DNA from: Steinernema hermaphroditum | Lineage: Eukaryota > Nematoda > Chromadorea > Rhabditida > Steinernematidae | Direction of reading: 5' to 3' | DNA length: 64,000 nt | Assembly: GCA_030435675.1 (NCBI GenBank) | Contig: CM059622.1 | Coordinates: 4,712,001 to 4,776,000, forward strand | In this document: piece after piece, positions 12,754 to 23,770 of the stretch | Layout of the letters: each line of letters begins with the position of its first letter | How positions within the stretch are numbered: the first letter of the stretch is position 1 | Position numbers and translations under genes: made by a program | The notes under the pieces: generated by a model | The model's database searches: none | What the model was told of the DNA's origin: nothing | The model's input: only the letters and a program-made list of their open reading frames with translations

Positions 12754-15700
12754 TATTCGAGACAGGTAGGGCCTTGTTCATGCAAAGAGTTCTGCATCTG
12801 ACCCTCCTGCTCCAAAGTACCATAGCATTTTTATGATTGGATCTTGTAGAACTGCACGAGCCTGATCGAACGCGCCTATTCCCGTTGGATTTACTGTGGA
12901 CTATCTTAGTTTCCTGCAAAACTTTCAATTCGAGACAGATAGGGCCCTTGTTCATACAAAGAGTTCTGCATCTGACCCTCCTGCTCCAAAGTACCATAGC
13001 ATTTTTATGATTGGATCTTGTAGAACTGCACGAGCCTGATCGAACGCGCCTACTCTCGTTGGGATTTACTGTGGACTATCTTAGTTTCCTGCAAAACTTT
13101 CAATTCGAGACAGCAGGGCCCTTGCTCACACCAAGAGTTCTGCATCTGACCCTCCTGCTCCAAAGTACCATAGCATTTTTATGATTGGATCTTGTAGAAC
13201 TGCACGAGCCTGATCGAACGCGCCTACTCTCGTTGGGTTTACTGTGGACTATCTTAGTTTCCTGCAAAACTTTCAATTCGAGACAGATAGGGCCCTTGTT
13301 CATACAAAGAGTTCTGCATCTGACCCTCCTGCTCCAAAGTACCATAGCATTTTTATGATTGGATCTTGTAGAACTGCACGAGCCTGATCGAACGCGCCTA
13401 CTCTCGTTGGATTTACTGTGGACTATCTTAGTTTCCTGCAAAACTTTCAATTCGAGACAGATAGGGCCTTGTTCATACAAAGAGTTCTGCATCTGACCCT
13501 CCTGCTCCAAAGTACCATAGCATTTTTATGATTGGATCTTGTAGAACTGCACGAGCCTGATCGAACGCGCCTACTCTCGTTGGGATTTACTGTGGACTAT
13601 CTTAGTTTCCTGCAAAACTTTCAATTCGAGACAGATAGGGCCCTTGTTCATCAAAGAGTTCTGCATCTGACCCTCCTGCTCCAAAGTACCATAGCATTTT
13701 TATGATTGGATCTTGTAGAACTGCACGAGCCTGATCGAACGCGCCTATTCCCGTTGGATTTACTGTGGACTATCTTAGTTTCCTGCAAAACTTTCAATTC
13801 GAGACAGATAGGGCCTTGTTCATACAAAGAGTTCTGCATCTGACCCTCCTGCTCCAAAGTACCATAGCATTTTTATGATTGGATCTTGTAGAACTGCACG
13901 AGCCTGATCGAACGCGCCTACTCTCGTTGGATTTACTGTGGACTATCTTAGTTTCCTGCAAAACTTTCAATTCGAGACAGATAGGGCCCTTGTTCATACA
14001 AAGAGTTCTGCATCTGACCCTCCTGCTCCAAAGTACCATAGCATTTTTATGATTGGATCTTGTAGAACTGCACGAGCCTGATCGAACGCGCCTACTCTCG
14101 TTGGATTTACTGTGGACTATCTTAGTTTCCTGCAAAACTTTCAATTCGAGACAGATAGGGCCTTGTTCATACAAAGAGTTCTGCATCTGACCCTCCTGCT
14201 CCAAAGTACCATAGCATTTTTATGATTGGATCTTGTAGAACTGCACGAGCCTGATCGAACGCGCCTACTCTCGTTGGATTTACTGTGGACTATCTTAGTT
14301 TCCTGCAAAACTTTCAATTCGAGACAGCAGGGCCCTTGCTCACACAAAGAGCTCTGCATCTGACCCTCCTGCTCCAAAGTACCATAGCATTTTTATGATT
14401 GGATCTTGTAGAACTGCACGAGCCTGATCGAACGCGCCTATTCCCGTTGGGATTTACTGTGGACTATCTTAGTTTCCTGCAAAACTTTCAATTCGAGACA
14501 GATAGGGCCCTTGTTCATACAAAGAGTTCTGCATCTGACCCTCCTGCTCCAAAGTACCATAGCATTTTTATGATTGGATCTTGTAGAACTGCACGAGCCT
14601 GATCGAACGCGCCTATTCCCGTTGGATTTACTGTGGACTATCTTAGTTTCCTGCAAAACTTTCAATTCGAGACAGATAGGGCCCTTGTTCATACAAAGAG
14701 TTCTGCATCTGACCCTCCTGCTCCAAAGTACCATAGCATTTTTATGATTGGATCTTGTAGAACTGCACGAGCCTGATCGAACGCGCCTACTCTCGTTGGA
14801 TTTACTGTGGACTATCTTAGTTTCCTGCAAAACTTTCAATTCGAGACAGCAGGGCCCTTGCTCACACCAAGAGCTCTGCATCTGACCCTCCTGCTCCAAA
14901 GTACCATAGCATTTTTATGATTGGATCTTGTAGAACTGCACGAGCCTGATCGAACGCGCCTATTCCCGTTCGGATTTACTGTGGACTATCTTAGTTTCCT
15001 GCAAAACTTTCAATTCGAGACAGATAGGGCCTTGTTCATGCAAAGAGTTCTGCATCTGACCCTCCTGCTCCAAAGTACCATAGCATTTTTATGATTGGAT
15101 CTTGTAGAACTGCACGAGCCTGATCGAACGCGCCTACTCTCGTTGGATTTCCTGTGGACTATCTTAGTTTCCTGCAAAACTTTCAATTCGAGACAGATAG
15201 GGCCTTGTTCATACAAAGAGTTCTGCATCTGACCCTCCTGCTCCAAAGTACCATAGCATTTTTATGATTGGATCTTGTAGAACTGCACGAGCCTGATCGA
15301 ACGCGCCTACTCTCGTTGGATTTCCTGTGGACTATCTTAGTTTCCTGCAAAACTTTCAATTCGAGACAGATAGGGCCTTGTTCATACAAAGAGTTCTGCA
15401 TCTGACCCTCCTGCTCCAAAGTACCATAGCATTTTTATGATTGGATCTTGTAGAACTGCACGAGCCTGATCGAACGCGCCTACTCCCGTTGGATTTACTG
15501 TGGACTATCTTAGTTTCCTGCAAAACTTTCAATTCGAGACAGATAGGGCCCTTGTTCATACAAAGAGTTCTGCATCTGACCCTCCTGCTCCAAAGTACCA
15601 TAGCATTTTTATGATTGGATCTTGTAGAACTGCACGAGCCTGATCGAACGCGCCTATTCCCGTTGGGATTACTGTGGACTATCTTAGTTTCCTGCAAAAC

Positions 15701-16826
15701 TTTCAATTCGAGACAGATAGGGCCTTGTTCATACAAAGAGTTCTGCATCTGACCCTCCTGCTCCAAAGTACCATAGCATTTTTATGATTGGATCTTGTAG
15801 AACTGCACGAGCCTGATCGAACGCGCCTACTCTCGTTGGATTTACTGTGGACTATCTTAGTTTCCTGCAAAACTTTCAATTCGAGACAGATAGGGCCTTG
15901 TTCATACAAAGAGTTCTGCATCTGACCCTCCTGCTCCAAAGTACCATAGCATTTTTATGATTGGATCTTGTAGAACTGCACGAGCCTGATCGAACGCGCC
16001 TACTCTCGTTGGATTTCCTGTGGACTATCTTAGTTTCCTGCAAAACTTTCAATTCGAGACAGATAGGGCCTTGTTCATGCAAAGAGTTCTGCATCTGACC
16101 CTCCTGCTCCAAAGTACCATAGCATTTTTATGATTGGATCTTGTAGAACTGCACGAGCCTGATCGAACGCGCCTATTCCCGTTGGGATTACTGTGGACTA
16201 TCTTAGTTTCCTGCAAAACTTTCAATTCGAGACAGATAGGGCCTTGTTCATACAAAGAGTTCTGCATCTGACCCTCCTGCTCCAAAGTACCATAGCATTT
16301 TTATGATTGGATCTTGTAGAACTGCACGAGCCTGATCGAACGCGCCTACTCTCGTTGGATTTACTGTGGACTATCTTAGTTTCCTGCAAAACTTTCAATT
16401 CGAGACAGATAGGGCCCTTGTTCACACAAAGAGTTCTGCATCTGACCCTCCTGCTCCAAAGTACCATAGCATTTTTATGATTGGATCTTGTAGAACTGCA
16501 CGAGCCTGATCGAACGCGCCTACTCTCGTTGGATTTACTGTGGACTATCTTAGTTTCCTGCAAAACTTTCAATTCGAGACAGATAGGGCCTTGTTCATAC
16601 AAAGAGTTCTGCATCTGACCCTCCTGCTCCAAAGTACCATAGCATTTTTATGATTGGATCTTGTAGAACTGCACGAGCCTGATCGAACGCGCCTACTCTC
16701 GTTGGGATTTACTGTGGACTATCTTAGTTTCCTGCAAAACTTTCAATTCGAGACAGATAGGGCCCTTGTTCATACAAAGAGTTCTGCATCTGACCCTCCT
16801 GCTCCAAAGTACCATAGCATTTTTAT

Positions 16827-19800
16827 GATTCCATCTTGTAGAACTGCACGAGCCTGATTGAACGCGCCTACTCTCGTTGGATTTCCTGTGGACTATCTTA
16901 GTTTCCTGCAAAACTTTCAATTCGAGACAGATAGGGCCTTGTTCATGCAAAGAGTTCTGCATCTGACCCTCCTGCTCCAAAGTACCATAGCATTTTTATG
17001 ATTGGATCTTGTAGAACTGCACGAGCCTGATCGAACGCGCCTATTCCCGTTGGGTTTACTGTGGACTATCTTAGTTTCCTGCAAAACTTTCAATTCGAGA
17101 CAGCAGGGCCCTTGCTCACACCAAGAGCTCTGCATCTGACCCTCCTGCTCCAAAGTACCATAGCATTTTTATGATTCCATCTTGTAGAACTGCACGAGCC
17201 TGATCGAACGCGCCTATTCCCGTTCGGATTACTGTGGACTATCTTAGTTTCCTGCAAAACTTTCAATTCGAGACAGATAGGGCCTTGTTCATGCAAAGAG
17301 TTCTGCATCTGACCCTCCTGCTCCAAAGTACCATAGCATTTTTATGATTGGATCTTGTAGAACTGCACGAGCCTGATCGAACGCGCCTACTCTCGTTGGA
17401 TTTACTGTGGACTATCTTAGTTTCCTGCAAAACTTTCAATTCGAGACAGATAGGGCCTTGTTCATACAAAGAGTTCTGCATCTGACCCTCCTGCTCCAAA
17501 GTACCATAGCATTTTTATGATTGGATCTTGTAGAACTGCACGAGCCTGATCGAACGCGCCTACTCTCGTTGGATTTCCTGTGGACTATCTTAGTTTCCTG
17601 CAAAACTTTCAATTCGAGACAGATAGGGCCTTGTTCATACAAAGAGTTCTGCATCTGACCCTCCTGCTCCAAAGTACCATAGCATTTTTATGATTCCATC
17701 TTGTAGAACTGCACGAGCCTGATTGAACGCGCCTACTCTCGTTGGATTTCCTGTGGACTATCTTAGTTTCCTGCAAAACTTTCAATTCGAGACAGATAGG
17801 GCCTTGTTCATGCAAAGAGTTCTGCATCTGACCCTCCTGCTCCAAAGTACCATAGCATTTTTATGATTGGATCTTGTAGAACTGCACGAGCCTGATCGAA
17901 CGCGCCTATTCCCGTTGGGATTACTGTGGACTATCTTAGTTTCCTGCAAAACTTTCAATTCGAGACAGATAGGGCCTTGTTCATGCAAAGAGTTCTGCAT
18001 CTGACCCTCCTGCTCCAAAGTACCATAGCATTTTTATGATTGGATCTTGCAGAACTGCACGAGCCTGATCGAACGCGCCTACTCTCGTTGGATTTACTGT
18101 GGACTATCTTAGTTTCCTGCAAAACTTTCAATTCGAGACAGCAGGGCCCTTGCTCACACCAAGAGCTCTGCATCTGACCCTCCTGCTCCAAAGTACCATA
18201 GCATTTTTATGATTCCATCTTGTAGAACTGCACGAGCCTGATCGAACGCGCCTATTCCCGTTCGGATTACTGTGGACTATCTTAGTTTCCTGCAAAACTT
18301 TCAATTCGAGACAGATAGGGCCTTGTTCATGCAAAGAGTTCTGCATCTGACCCTCCTGCTCCAAAGTACCATAGCATTTTTATGACTGGATCTTGTAGAA
18401 CTGCACGAGCCTGATCGAACGCGCCTACTCTCGTGGGATTTACTGTGGACTATCTTAGTTTCCTGCAAAACTTTCAATTCGAGACAGATAGGGCCTTGTT
18501 CATACAAAGAGTTCTGCATCTGACCCTCCTGCTCCAAAGTACCATAGCATTTTTATGATTCCATCTTGTAGAACTGCACGAGCCTGATTGAACGCGCCTA
18601 CTCTCGTTGGATTTCCTGTGGACTATCTTAGTTTCCTGCAAAACTTTCAATTCGAGACAGATAGGGCCTTGTTCATGCAAAGAGTTCTGCATCTGACCCT
18701 CCTGCTCCAAAGTACCATAGCATTTTTATGATTGGATCTTGTAGAACTGCACGAGCCTGATCGAACGCGCCTATTCCCGTTGGGATTACTGTGGACTATC
18801 TTAGTTTCCTGCAAAACTTTCAATTCGAGACAGCAGGGCCCTTGCTCACACCAAGAGCTCTGCATCTGACCCTCCTGCTCCAAAGTACCATAGCATTTTT
18901 ATGATTCCATCTTGTAGAACTGCACGAGCCTGATCGAACGCGCCTATTCCCGTTCGGATTACTGTGGACTATCTTAGTTTCCTGCAAAACTTTCAATTCG
19001 AGACAGATAGGGCCTTGTTCATGCAAAGAGTTCTGCATCTGACCCTCCTGCTCCAAAGTACCATAGCATTTTTATGATTGGATCTTGCAGAACTGCACGA
19101 GCCTGATCGAACGCGCCTACTCTCGTTGGATTTACTGTGGACTATCTTAGTTTCCTGCAAAAATTTCAATTCGAGACAGTTAGGGCCTTGTTCATACAAA
19201 GAGTTATGCATCTGACCCCTCCGCTCCAATTTTTATGATTGGATCTTATAGAACTGCACGAGCCTGATCGAACGCGCCTACTCTCGTTGGATTTCCTGCG
19301 GACTATCTTAGTTTCCCGCAAAACTTTCAATTCGAGACAGATAGGGCCTTGTTCATACAAAGAGTTCTGCATCTGACCCTCCTGCTCCAAAGTACCATAG
19401 CATTTTTATGATTCCATCTTGTAGAACTGCACGAGCCTGATTGAACGCGCCTACTCTCGTTGGATTTCCTGTGGACTATCTTAGTTTCCTGCAAAACTTT
19501 CAATTCGAGACAGATAGGGCCTTGTTCATGCAAAGAGTTCTGCATCTGACCCTCCTGCTCCAAAGTACCATAGCATTTTTATGATTGGATCTTGTAGAAC
19601 TGCACGAGCCTGATCGAACGCGCCTATTCCCGTTGGGATTACTGTGGACTATCTTAGTTTCCTGCAAAACTTTCAATTCGAGACAGCAGGGCCCTTGCTC
19701 ACACCAAGAGCTCTGCATCTGACCCTCCTGCTCCAAAGTACCATAGCATTTTTATGATTCCATCTTGTAGAACTGCACGAGCCTGATCGAACGCGCCTAT

Positions 19801-20776
19801 TCCCGTTGGGATTACTGTGGACTATCTTAGTTTCCTGCAAAACTTTCAATTCGAGACAGCAGGGCCCTTGCTCACACCAAGAGCTCTGCATCTGACCCTC
19901 CTGCTCCAAAGTACCATAGCATTTTTATGACTGGATCTTGTAGAACTGCACGAGCCTGATCGAACGCGCCTACTCTCGTTGGATTTACTGTGGACTATCT
20001 TAGTTTCCTGCAAAACTTTCAATTCGAGACAGATAGGGCCTTGTTCATACAAAGAGTTCTGCATCTGACCCTCCTGCTCCAAAGTACCATAGCATTTTTA
20101 TGATTCCATCTTGTAGAACTGCACGAGCCTGATTGAACGCGCCTACTCTCGTTGGATTTCCTGTGGACTATCTTAGTTTCCTGCAAAACTTTCAATTCGA
20201 GACAGATAGGGCCTTGTTCATGCAGAGAGTTCTGCATCTGACCCTCCTGCTCCAAAGTACCATAGCATTTTTATGATTGGATCTTGTAGAACTGCACGAG
20301 CCTGATCGAACGCGCCTATTCCCGTTGGGATTACTGTGGACTATCTTAGTTTCCTGCAAAACTTTCAATTCGAGACAGCAGGGCCCTTGCTCACACCAAG
20401 AGCTCTGCATCTGACCCTCCTGCTCCAAAGTACCATAGCATTTTTATGATTCCATCTTGTAGAACTGCACGAGCCTGATCGAACGCGCCTATTCCCGTTC
20501 GGATTACTGTGGACTATCTTAGTTTCCTGCAAAACTTTCAATTCGAGACAGATAGGGCCTTGTTCATGCAAAGAGTTCTGCATCTGACCCTCCTGCTCCA
20601 AAGTACCATAGCATTTTTATGACTGGATCTTGTAGAACTGCACGAGCCTGATCGAACGCGCCTACTCTCGTGGGATTTACTGTGGACTATCTTAGTTTCC
20701 TGCAAAACTTTCAATTCGAGACAGATAGGGCCTTGTTCATACAAAGAGTTCTGCATCTGACCCTCCTGCTCCAAAG
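16827..20776 (-). repeat. Higher-order repeat, five monomers (865 bp), left copy of the block
   Basis: A monomer type marked by gattccatcttg together with gattgaacgcgcc (instead of gattggatcttg and gatcgaacgcgcc) begins at 16827, 17692, 18557, 19410 and 20102. The spacings are 865, 865, 853 and 692 bp: five monomers, five monomers, five monomers including one 12-bp deletion form, and four monomers. Between these markers other monomer types usually follow in the same order: one carrying gacagcagggcccttgctcacaccaagagctc, one with gattccatc plus attcccgttcgg, and one with gactggatcttg or gattggatcttgcag. This is a higher-order repeat in the sense used for centromeric satellites. The period continues beyond the transposon. 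Confidence 0.88.
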
Positions 20777-20778
20777 TA

Positions 20779-20810
20779 TTGGGTTGGTAAGTTGAAAATG
20801 CACCATTTTT
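20779..20810 (+). repeat. Left terminal inverted repeat of the mariner-like element
   Basis: 32 bp from TTGGGTTGG to CACCATTTTT, matching the reverse complement of 22016-22047 at every position. Beyond it the two ends diverge at once (gattcgcg against aaaaatgaatcc). In this superfamily the terminal repeats bind transposase and define the cleavage sites. The outer boundary is fixed by the flanking TA. Confidence 0.95.
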
Positions 20811-21851
20811 GATTCGCGTCTATTTTCGCACTGTATGATCCTTGGATCAGATGGAATAGTGCGTTCGTATGGGCGATTGGTTGACTTTCCAGTCGGTACG
20901 CTCCGATGCCCCACCTGCATGCCCTCCGCTTTCTTTGAATCCTTTTATATTCATGGTCCGCGAAGCACCACCTGGGCATCCGAAACACCGAACCTTCGAC
21001 AACCTCTCCGAGGGACTATTTATTTGAAAGGCGGTATGCTGTCTTAGCTGCGCATACAGCAGGAGCTTAGCTTCCAAGCGCACACGCTGATCTCTTCTTG
21101 CAATGTCACAGTGAGAACAAATTCCAAGAAGATAAAAAATTTGCCCATAAAGCACTTGACCCGAAAGTAGTTAAACTTTTTGTTGATTTAACAAACTCCA
21201 GCTGGGGGTGTACAGACAACATGGACGGCCAGCTAGGGTGCTTCAATGCCATAGTGGCTGATGCTCCGATGCCTTTGGCTACAAGTGGAAATCGGGAACT
21301 CCGATTTCTCACGACTCTCCGAGCCCTTGATCCGCCATCGCAACTCGTTGACCCCTGCTTTTATTTGTATTTCTAAGTAAAAATCTTTTCCTTTATTTTT
21401 CGTGACTCTTGAGTTCAAGGGGGTTCTAGCCATATGATCCCCAGAACTACTTGAGGGTATGGATAAGGAAGATAAGTCAACTATTGTGCTGCGGTCAGAA
21501 CCAGGTTGAAAAGTAATGCTGCACTGTCTTATATGCGATATTATAGAAGCACGGGGCTGAAACGTATTTATAGGATAGAGCAATCTCTCAGCTATAGTTT
21601 GCGACTAACATCTAGAAAAACCTCGTTCTCTTATTCAAGATAAGGCAAGAACTAGTAACTGGTTTTGGGATTTCAGCAGATCCAGCAGGAGCATGAATGT
21701 TTGATATTTTTGATTGCACACAAAACTGCTGCTCATCTTCAGCTGGGACTCAGGTACTTGTTATGCATGTAGGTCTCCCACAGCTCTATCGGGTACATAC
21801 TTGTGCGGTACTGTCGGAAACATCAACGAATAAATTGAGCCAAAGTTTGCA
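20811..21851. other. Interior of the mariner-like element, no recognisable gene
   Basis: About 1 kb of unique, non-satellite sequence. I compared the translations with the mariner transposase landmarks I know: the N-terminal helix-turn-helix pair, the WVPHxL region, the first catalytic Asp in a TGDE context, HDNARPH and YSPDLAPSD. None was found in either strand. Four open frames of 92-116 codons (20847-21155 minus, 21098-21376 plus, 21233-21583 minus) and of 79 codons (21761-22000 minus) overlap one another and show no family signature. The interior is either a heavily decayed transposase gene or foreign sequence captured between mariner ends. Confidence 0.6.
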
Positions 21852-21980
21852 ATGAGGTCAAAAACGGACAAAATGGAACTTTTCGACCCGGAATCTCTCC
21901 TGTTCTGCAGTGAAATGGCCAGACTTCTCGCCAGAAAGTGTACAGAGGCTGAGCACTTAAATGGTGAATACACCCATTGA
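21852..21980 (+). pseudogene. Possible C-terminal remnant of mariner transposase
   Basis: A 42-codon plus-strand frame ending in TGA 35 bp before the right inverted repeat, the position where mariner transposase genes normally stop. Its second half reads FDPESLLF, then LLARKC, then NGEY. This follows the order of the conserved end of mariner transposases, roughly F(D/A)SKxxEFY, LxxRWxKCI, xGxY, although the conserved Trp of the RW pair is absent. No upstream catalytic domain joins it in frame, so it cannot be functional. The similarity is short and judged by eye; a chance match is possible. Confidence 0.4.
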
Positions 21981-22015
21981 AATCTGTGCCTTTGCAACAA
22001 TAAGGATTCATTTTT

Positions 22016-22047
22016 AAAAATGGTGCATTTTCAACTTACCAACCCAA
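22016..22047 (-). repeat. Right terminal inverted repeat of the mariner-like element
   Basis: 32 bp ending in ACTTACCAACCCAA, the exact reverse complement of the left repeat at 20779-20810. It is followed by the TA duplicate at 22048-22049 and then by ordinary satellite sequence (ccatagcatttttatg). Confidence 0.95.
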
Positions 22048-22064
22048 TACCATAGCATTTTTAT

Positions 22065-23770
22065 GATTCCATCTTGTAGAACTGCACGAGCCTGATTGAA
22101 CGCGCCTACTCTCGTTGGATTTCCTGTGGACTATCTTAGTTTCCTGCAAAACTTTCAATTCGAGACAGCAGGGCCCTTGCTCACACCAAGAGCTCTGCAT
22201 CTGACCCTCCTGCTCCAAAGTACCATAGCATTTTTATGATTCCATCTTGTAGAACTGCACGAGCCTGATCGAACGCGCCTATTCCCGTTCGGATTACTGT
22301 GGACTATCTTAGTTTCCTGCAAAACTTTCAATTCGAGACAGCAGGGCCCTTGCTCACACCAAGAGCTCTGCATCTGACCCTCCTGCTCCAAAGTACCATA
22401 GCATTTTTATGATTCCATCTTGTAGAACTGCACGAGCCTGATCGAACGCGCCTATTCCCGTTCGGATTACTGTGGACTATCTTAGTTTCCTGCAAAACTT
22501 TCAATTCGAGACAGATAGGGCCTTGTTCATGCAAAGAGTTCTGCATCTGACCCTCCTGCTCCAAAGTACCATAGCATTTTTATGATTGGATCTTGCAGAA
22601 CTGCACGAGCCTGATCGAACGCGCCTACTCTCGTTGGATTTACTGTGGACTATCTTAGTTTCCTGCAAAAATTTCAATTCGAGACAGTTAGGGCCTTGTT
22701 CATACAAAGAGTTATGCATCTGACCCCTCCGCTCCATTATTTTTATGATTGGATCTTATAGAACTGCACGAGCCTGATCGAACGCGCCTACTCTCGTTGG
22801 ATTTCCTGCGGACTATCTTAGTTTCCCGCAAAACTTTCAATTCGAGACAGATAGGGCCTTGTTCATACAAAGAGTTCTGCATCTGACCCTCCTGCTCCAA
22901 AGTACCATACCATTTTTATGATTCCATCTTGTAGAACTGCACGAGCCTGATTGAACGCGCCTACTCTCGTTGGATTTCCTGTGGACTATCTTAGTTTCCT
23001 GCAAAACTTTCAATTCGAGACAGATAGGGCCTTGTTCATGCAAAGAGTTCTGCATCTGACCCTCCTGCTCCAAAGTACCATAGCATTTTTATGATTGGAT
23101 CTTGTAGAACTGCACGAGCCTGATCGAACGCGCCTACTCTCGTGGGATTTACTGTGGACTATCTTAGTTTCCTGCAAAACTTTCAATTCGAGACAGCAGG
23201 GCCCTTGCTCACACCAAGAGCTCTGCATCTGACCCTCCTGCTCCAAAGTACCATAGCATTTTTATGATTCCATCTTGTAGAACTGCACGAGACTGATCGA
23301 ACGCGCCTATTCCCGTTCGAATTACTGTGGACTATCTTAGTTTCCTGCAAAACTTTCAATTCGAGACAGATAGGGCCTTGTTCATGCAAAGAGTTCTGCA
23401 TCTGACCCTCCTGCTCCAAAGTACCATAGCATTTTTATGATTGGATCTTGTAGAACTGCACGAGCCTGATCGAACGCGCCTACTCTCGTGGGATTTACTG
23501 TGGACTATCTTAGTTTCCTGCAAAACTTTCAATTCGAGACAGCAGGGCCCTTGCTCACACCAAGAGCTCTGCATCTGACCCTCCTGCTCCAAAGTACCAT
23601 AGCATTTTTATGATTCCATCTTGTAGAACTGCACGAGCCTGATCGAACGCGCCTATTCCCGTTGGAATTACTGTGGACTATCTTAGTTTCCTGCAAAACT
23701 TTCAATTCGAGACAGTTAGGGCCTTGTTCATACAAAGAGTTATGCATCTGACCCCTCCTGCTCCAAAGTA
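22065..23770 (-). repeat. Continuation of the 865-bp higher-order repeat to the right of the transposon
   Basis: The marker monomer (gattccatcttg plus gattgaacgcgcc) reappears at 22065 and 22920. The distance from the previous marker at 20102 is 1,963 bp. Subtracting 1,271 bp for the transposon and the extra TA leaves 692 bp, four monomers, the same spacing as the preceding interval. The insertion therefore interrupts one copy of a higher-order unit that was already formed. The ordered types degrade after about 23.8 kb, where the array passes into more uniform monomers. Confidence 0.8.

Larger units (their letters stand above)
8080..20778 (-). repeat. Satellite array, same monomer, reverse orientation (about 73 copies)
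   Basis: The same repeat as the left block, now reading as its reverse complement. Words such as gtagaactgcacgagcctg, gtggactatcttagtttcct and caaaactttcaattcgag recur every 172-175 bp. The variable windows are the same as in the left block: actctcgttggatttac, attcccgttgggattac or ggatttcc on one side, and gacagatagggcc, gacagcagggccc, ttcatacaaagag or tcacaccaagag on the other. From 8 to 16 kb the variants are mixed without an obvious long period. From about 16.8 kb a five-monomer period appears (annotated separately). The frequent gggcc/gggccc one-base difference toggles monomers between 173 and 174 bp. The open frames within are repeat translations, not genes. Confidence 0.97.
20779..22047 (+). 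mobile_element. Mariner-like (Tc1/mariner superfamily) DNA transposon, transposase not intact
   Basis: An insertion of 1,269 bp bounded by perfect 32-bp terminal inverted repeats that begin TTGGGTTGGTAAGTTG, a typical mariner end. It is flanked on both sides by TA (20777-20778 and 22048-22049). Removing the element and one TA restores the normal satellite word ccaaagtaccatagc, so the target-site duplication and the empty site are both visible. The length is normal for mariner elements (about 1.3 kb), which usually encode one transposase of about 345 residues with a D,D34D catalytic triad. No such frame is present here: the longest interior frame is 116 codons on the minus strand (21233-21583) and resembles nothing I know. 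Only a possible C-terminal remnant is seen near the right end. The copy is therefore non-autonomous. The plus strand is assigned from that remnant and is tentative. Confidence 0.93.

Noticed and set aside
20847..21583. Overlapping 92-116 codon frames inside the transposon as genes
   Set aside because: They overlap on opposite strands, have no recognisable domain and do not match mariner transposase motifs.
20779..22047. A LINE/SINE or LTR element
   Set aside because: There is no poly-A tail, no long direct terminal repeat and no reverse transcriptase; the inverted ends and TA duplication fit Tc1/mariner.
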